The position numbers and the translations under genes are program-made. The notes under the pieces were generated by a model that worked only from the letters and a program-made list of their open reading frames with translations, was not told the DNA's origin and searched no databases. A DNA stretch of 64,000 bases from Haematococcus lacustris (taxonomy: Eukaryota; Chlorophyta; Chlorophyceae; Chlamydomonadales; Haematococcaceae). The stretch is from NCBI GenBank assembly GCA_030144725.1, contig JASKMD010000010.1, positions 4,151,045 to 4,215,044 on the forward strand, written 5' to 3'. Numbering within the stretch: the stretch's first letter is position 1; every line of letters starts with the position of its first letter. Below are positions 59,601-64,000 of the stretch, piece after piece.

Positions 59601-60806
59601 CAGCTGGCGCCCTCGGCCCTGGACCTGGTGCTGGGTATGGAGAACACGCTGCAGGTGAGAGGCCAGTTAACATGTTCGTAGCAGCTGAGCTCATTGGGGC
59701 CAGCTGAGACTAGATGTCTGATGATGAATAAGTAAGCAAGCAGCACCTGTGGCAGTATGAGGTGCAGACGTGGGGTCAAGGCAGCTGAGGTAGGGAGGCC
59801 TTCTCAGTGATGCTGACACCTGGCATGAGAGCTCTCTTACCTACAGACACACTGCACATGCTCTAGACTGCTGCTATGCCTGCTGAGCTGGTATCAAGCT
59901 CTTGTGTGATGATTGTCACTCCTGGCATGCCCATTGCAGATGGTGATGCGGCATCAAGACATGGTGTGGAAGTGGCCATTTTGGAATGACCCCGAGCTCG
60001 TGGAAAGCCTTGTGCATGGCTACAGAAATTATCTGGACTTGTTTGGGCATGCCATCGAGGTCCTGGCCACACCCAGTGTGGTGGGCCCTGCTGGCTTGGC
60101 TGCCCAGCCTGCCTCTTGGCTGCCCTGCGGCAACAGCCTGGTGGAGGGCTGGTGCACCAGGCTGCTGGCAGGGGTCTGCAAGCTGATGTGCATCGCCACC
60201 CCAGCCTCAGCAACCATACACGTCCTCTTGAGGATGATGCTTAACGAAAGGCTTCATGGCAGCTACAAGCTCTTGCTACGTGGGCAGCATCAGGCTCACC
60301 CCAGCATGTCCCCAGAGGCTGAGCGGCTGCTGTCCTGCCTGACCCTGGTGCTGACAATGGCACTGCCCTTGGACACCTGGCTGGCAGTCGCCCCTTCCCT
60401 ACGAGGCAGCTACAGGCTCTTGCTACGCGGGCAGCGTCAGGCTCCCCCCAGCATGTCCCCAGAGGCCGAGCGGCTGTTGTCCTGCCTGAACCTGGTACTC
60501 ACAGCCATGGTGCCCCAAGACCTGTGCCTGGCAATGGCTCGAGACCCAACAAACCCAGTGACAAGCTTAGACAAGACCTTGGAGGAGGAGCGGCGTGCCA
60601 TGGGGGTTGCGCTGTCCAAGCTGCAGCCTGAGCAGGTGTGGACCTGGCAGGCGCTGGCCGCTGGCACCCCGGCTGAGGCTACCCTGCAGGGTCTGCTGCC
60701 GGCACTGGCCTCCCTGTTTCAGGTGCAGGGCCTGGTCACGCCGATTGAACCTGGGTGGCGCCATCAGCGCCTGACGCTGGCCATGGGGAAATGGCACCTG
60801 TCATAG
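56693..60806 (+). CDS. MKDAV-family copy 5, 5 exons, unknown function
   Basis: Exons: 56693-56750, 56818-57218, 57446-58085, 58900-59654, 59940-60806, giving 906 residues. The usual family blocks are present. Exon 4 and the beginning of exon 5 (DPELVESLVHGYRNYLDLFG) are nearly identical to copy 2. Exon 5 has an in-frame internal duplication of about 49 codons: GSYKLLLRGQ...MSPEAERLLSCLTLVL recurs as GSYRLLLRGQ...MSPEAERLLSCLNLVL (about 60257-60403 and 60404-60550). The first repeat has diverged at its end (MALPLDTWLAVAPSLR). Exon 2 reads YVLGLEAACQLVHEGL, where other copies have YVRRLEAACQLLHEGL. The exon 2 donor is GTAGGC. Confidence 0.75.
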
Positions 60807-61897
60807 TAGAGGGTGAGGAACTTTCCAGGCTAGGCTGCCAAGACAGCTAGCCAAGACAGTTGTACTCCAGCTGGTGCAAGGGGGTGAGGAACTCCCAAGG
60901 CTAGTCTGCCACAGCCAGACCACTTGTCCAGCTGGAATTGGTCACAAGGTTCACACAGGTTATTGATGTGGCCTAGTGAGCAGGCTCTGCCAATCTAGTC
61001 TGACCCAGTCCAGACCTCAGGAGCTGTCTATATATAAGTGCAAACTTGCATGCTCAGTTGTCAGGGGTATGCCAGGATGCTACAACATGTTTGTAGTAGC
61101 TGAGTGAGATTACCCACAGTCCGACATGCTGTTCCGAGTTGAACGAGTTTTGTTTGACTGTCTATAGCTTTGTCCTACGGTTAAAACACGCATGCTCAGT
61201 TGTCAAATGTATGCCTGAGAGTTGTCAAAGGTGTGCCTCTAGGGTGTTCAGCTTTGTGCCAGGCCCCATGGTGCTGCACACCACTGCCTTCAACAGCCTG
61301 CCGGTATGGGAGCATAGTGCCACAGCATCACTGGCAGTGATTCACTGCCTCCCAGCGGCCACCATCATCCCGCACAGGCCATGCTGACCTTCAGCCTCCG
61401 CTGCCCTGCCCTAGCCATGTCCATCGCTACGCAGTCCTGGGCAACCAATGCAACCAATGCCATTTTGTGCTGGTGTGCAAGTCCAGCATCACGCTTCGCC
61501 AACGTGTACAACACCAAGGGTCAGGCCGGCACCTTTGGCCCCTACCTCCAGTGGTTCACAACCGACATGGTCCTTAGCACTTGTTGCCGCTGAACTTGCA
61601 TCTTTTCAGTGCGCTGCCACGAGGCCTGCATCAGAGGACTATGCAGGACAATGAGCGCCCGTAACCACCTTTGTTTGTGCATCTAGCTTTGCAAATTGCA
61701 ACTCCTTCAAAGAAATGGACCCACTAGAGCAATTGTCAGTCATTTCTTGTGCAAACTACGCATGTTTGCACATCCCAAGGCGCCGCAGCACGGCCATGCA
61801 CCATCAAGCATCATGTCCCTCATGGCCCCCTCCATGCTGTATAGACAACATCACCACCCCTCACCACCCCACACCCCACCCATCCACATCCACGCCT
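60807..61897. other. Spacer between copy 5 and right inverted arm
   Basis: It starts with a short duplicated block (GTGAGGAACT...GGCTAG...GCCAAGACAG at about 60808-60860 and 60888-60920). It also has a piece shared with 50016-50160 and 38630-38720 (about 61170-61330). The remainder, up to 61897, holds no supportable gene. The typical 3' flank repeat of copies 1-4 is largely missing. Confidence 0.6.
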
Positions 61898-62910
61898 ACC
61901 ATGCTGAGAGCCACGATGCATCTGGCCACATTTCAGCATAGTCTCTCAGCACCAGCAACTATGCAGCGCGCTCCTCAATACCCCAAACCCAGCAGCCACA
62001 AGGGACAAGGGACAAAACGTTCAAAAGGCATGGCAGAAGGGTGCATGTGATGTAGTTCAGTCAGGGGTCCACCACTGCCCTCCCCAACATCAAAACCACA
62101 AGGTCAGAAGGCCAGTGTTGGGGACATAACGCACACATGACAGTATTGTGGCTGCTGCATGCCAGCTCCCCTTACCAAACATGCCATGCATGCACGCCAT
62201 GCATGTTCTGCTCATCAGTCTTTCCACTGCGCAAACATCCCCAGGCAACACACCCTCAAGCGTTACTGCATGTCCCTCATGGGCCCCTCCATGTTGTATG
62301 TCCCTCATAACCCCTCCACCCCTACATAGGCCAACCCTCACCTACTACCGACCATCACAGCTAATAAGCCAGTCTCATGACCTCTGGCGGGAGACCTTGG
62401 GCGTGGGCGCTCTGGCGCTGTAGCCTGCACCAAGTGCCTCACCCTCAGTCTGGCTGCGGGGTGGCGTCCAGGGCTGTGGAGGTGGTGGGCTGCACGACCC
62501 TGTCCCCACTACAGCTTGCTGCAGAGGCGGCGGGGGAGGACTGCCGTTGACGACTGGGGCCCTGGCCGCCCTCTGAGCTGCTGACGCCTTGGTGGCTGTG
62601 TCCAAGTCCTCGGCCAGCCTCAAGGCCATGCGGCGCACCAGCTGGCGGCCAAACATCTCCAGCGTGGCCTGGACCCCGGGCATGAGCTCGGGCAGCATGG
62701 GGGCCACCTCGCCCATGACGCGCAGCGTGCGGGCGCCTGCACCCCCCACCCCTGACCCCCTGGGGCTGCTGGAGCTGGGTGAGGCTAGGAGGTCCATCAG
62801 GGTGCTGATGGTGCTCAGGGCCTGGCGGTCTTCATGGCTAAAGGCCACGGTAGGCTGCAGTGTGCTCACCATGTCCTGGACAGCAGGAGTGGGAGGTCAC
62901 AGGGCACATG
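61898..62910 (-). repeat. Right arm of inverted duplication
   Basis: Reverse-orientation counterpart of 20784-21812. It ends about 36 bp inside the former intron, after which similarity stops. Confidence 0.85.
62375..62872 (-). pseudogene. Orphan copy of ABC1K terminal exon
   Basis: 166 codons from the splice acceptor side (GACATGGTGAGC, matching GACATGCTGAGC of exon 16) to the same stop; the reading frame is open throughout. Differences include LQPTVAFSHEDRQALSTIST versus LQPAVALSREDRQALGTIST and a short in-frame deletion near PVVNGSPPPPP. The acceptor CTGCTGTCCAG is retained, but none of exons 1-15 is present upstream within the window. It has no kinase motif of its own. Confidence 0.85.
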
Positions 62911-63110
62911 TTGGGCAGATATGGTGGAGGGTGGGAAGGGTCAGTGGTGGTCTGGACAAGGCTGTGGCATGGTGAGGGTTAGGTCAGGCCAGGCCAGGTC
63001 CGGTCAAGCCATACAATCAGGTCAGAGTAGGTTGCGATGTCATACGCTACTGTGGGCATATATGGATCATGTCGCTGTCGTTCATGCTACCTCAGTTATG
63101 ATCTTGGACG

Positions 63111-63410
63111 TCATGGATCCTGTTGCTTAGGGAGTGGCAGCGTGCAGTGGCAGCGTAGTTGGGGGATTGGCAGCATGGAAGGGTGCAAGTGCGTGGGGTA
63201 GCATAGTGCACAAACCAACCTGCCGTCCCTACACCCACCAGCCCTACACCCATGAACCTTACAAACCAATGATGCATCTGAACAAGGCTGCAGTCTCCAA
63301 CTAGTGCTGTCATTACCATACATGTGGCAGCAGCCTCCAATCTGTTCTAGAAGCATGGCATGGACCTCAGCTAGTGTAAATGCAATGGAAGCTGGCACGG
63401 CTCATGCAAC
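63111..63410 (+). repeat. Element E upstream of copy 6
   Basis: ATCCTGTTGCTTAGGGAGTG, GGCAGCGTG repeats, GAAGGGTGCAAGTG and CTGCAGTCTCCAACT in the same order as at 42880-43130. Just before it, 62970-63010 has AGGTCAGGCCAGGCCAGGTC-type short repeats. Confidence 0.75.
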
Positions 63411-63769
63411 ATAACTAATCCTCACTACCACTGGGAGAAAGTATGCGGCCCTAACGCGGGCCTCGCATTTTCATGGGAGCGTCTCACGCTCATGAGCTGA
63501 AATAGTTATGCCTGTAATGTCTGCTCATATGCTTGCATTCACTGTGCCTGCATACACAACAGGCAGAGCAATTGTCGACAGAATATGTTCGCCGCCATGG
63601 ATAAGTTGACAATCACTCCAGCATGCGAACTTCGCATGCACATCGCAGACACATCGCAAAACATCGCGTATTATATCTGCAAAAGCTGCCAAACACGTCG
63701 GAACACCTGATGTCGTACCGTTAGGCACCACAGACCTCTTGCTACCAAATCCCAAACATACAGCGGGAG

Positions 63770-63781
63770 ATGCGGCGATGA
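63770..63781 (+). promoter_or_regulatory. Mini-uORF overlapping start of copy 6
   Basis: ATG CGG CGA TGA overlapping the start ATG at 63778. Confidence 0.5.
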
Positions 63782-64000
63782 AAGGTTCCGTGCTGCAGCT
63801 CGCGGGGCCAGCCTACTCATTGCAGGAGCAGCCTGGTGTGTGTCGCATCGCCCGCTTGCCGCGCACAAGCAACACAAACCTGTTACCTGAACCTATAATC
63901 ACAGACGGCTATGTACGACGCCTGGAGGCTGCCTGCCAGCTAATGCATGAGGGACTCAGGTCACCTCAGGCAACGGGTGCCCAGCCTGCCTCCTTCAGCC
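63778..64000 (+). CDS. MKDAV-family copy 6, cut by window end
   Basis: Exon 1 at 63778-63835 (MKGSVLQLAGPAYSLQEQP, so KDA is replaced by KGS) and the start of exon 2 at 63905 (DGYVRRLEAACQLMHEGLRS). Splice sites and phase are as in the other copies. Exons 3-5 lie beyond the window, so intactness cannot be judged. Confidence 0.7.
   Translation, partial: MKGSVLQLAGPAYSLQEQPGVCRIARLPRTSNTNLLPEPIITDGYVRRLEAACQLMHEGLRSPQATGAQPASFS

Noticed and set aside
1..64000. tRNA or rRNA genes
   Set aside because: None recognised by eye. Short unusual tRNAs could be missed; tRNAscan-SE and Infernal would decide.

Overview
The window looks like nuclear DNA of a green alga of the Chlamydomonadales, probably close to Haematococcus. 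This is inferred from many short GT-AG introns in high-GC genes, pervasive CAG/CTG tracts coding polyQ/polyA, G-rich minisatellites, a plant-type ABC1 kinase, and a TnpB/Fanzor-like repeat fragment of a kind I associate with that genus. No database was consulted. Exon coordinates come from reading splice sites, reading-frame phase and protein-family motifs by eye. Left third (1-22.5 kb): a seven-exon SRAP/HMCES gene on the minus strand (7808 to 22) encodes an abasic-site DNA-protein crosslink sensor with a PCNA-binding motif. A transposon-protein remnant and a 740-bp G-rich minisatellite lie in its introns. It is followed by a low-complexity 799-codon minus-strand reading frame (11669 to 9270) of unknown function and a 16-exon ABC1/UbiB-like atypical kinase gene on the plus strand (12462-21329). 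Right two thirds (22.8-64 kb): an array of an unrecognised five-exon gene family (working name MKDAV family, after its N-terminus). Five copies are complete: one on minus (27172 to 23140) and four on plus (34144-38285, 45970-49602, 50692-55651, 56693-60806). A sixth starts at 63778 and runs off the window, and there is one broken fragment (39478-40172). All complete copies keep the same four intron positions and phases and stay open for 832-916 codons. Conserved exon 2, 3 and 5 blocks alternate with variable patches, and copies look like mosaics of one another. Every copy has a two- or three-codon upstream ORF that overlaps the predicted start codon. Between copies 1 and 2 lie a 500-N assembly gap and a coiled-coil gene (28090-33172), whose last three exons are duplicated at 40926-42028. 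The array is bracketed by inverted copies of the last ABC1K exon plus 3' flank (20784-21812 and 61898-62910), so the locus has the outline of a large, decayed inverted duplication. A probable TIR transposon and several satellites (43.1-45.65 kb) interrupt the spacer before copy 3. The two recognisable genes are housekeeping functions (replication-coupled DNA repair; organelle quinone/lipid metabolism). The array is the accessory and novel part of the window.
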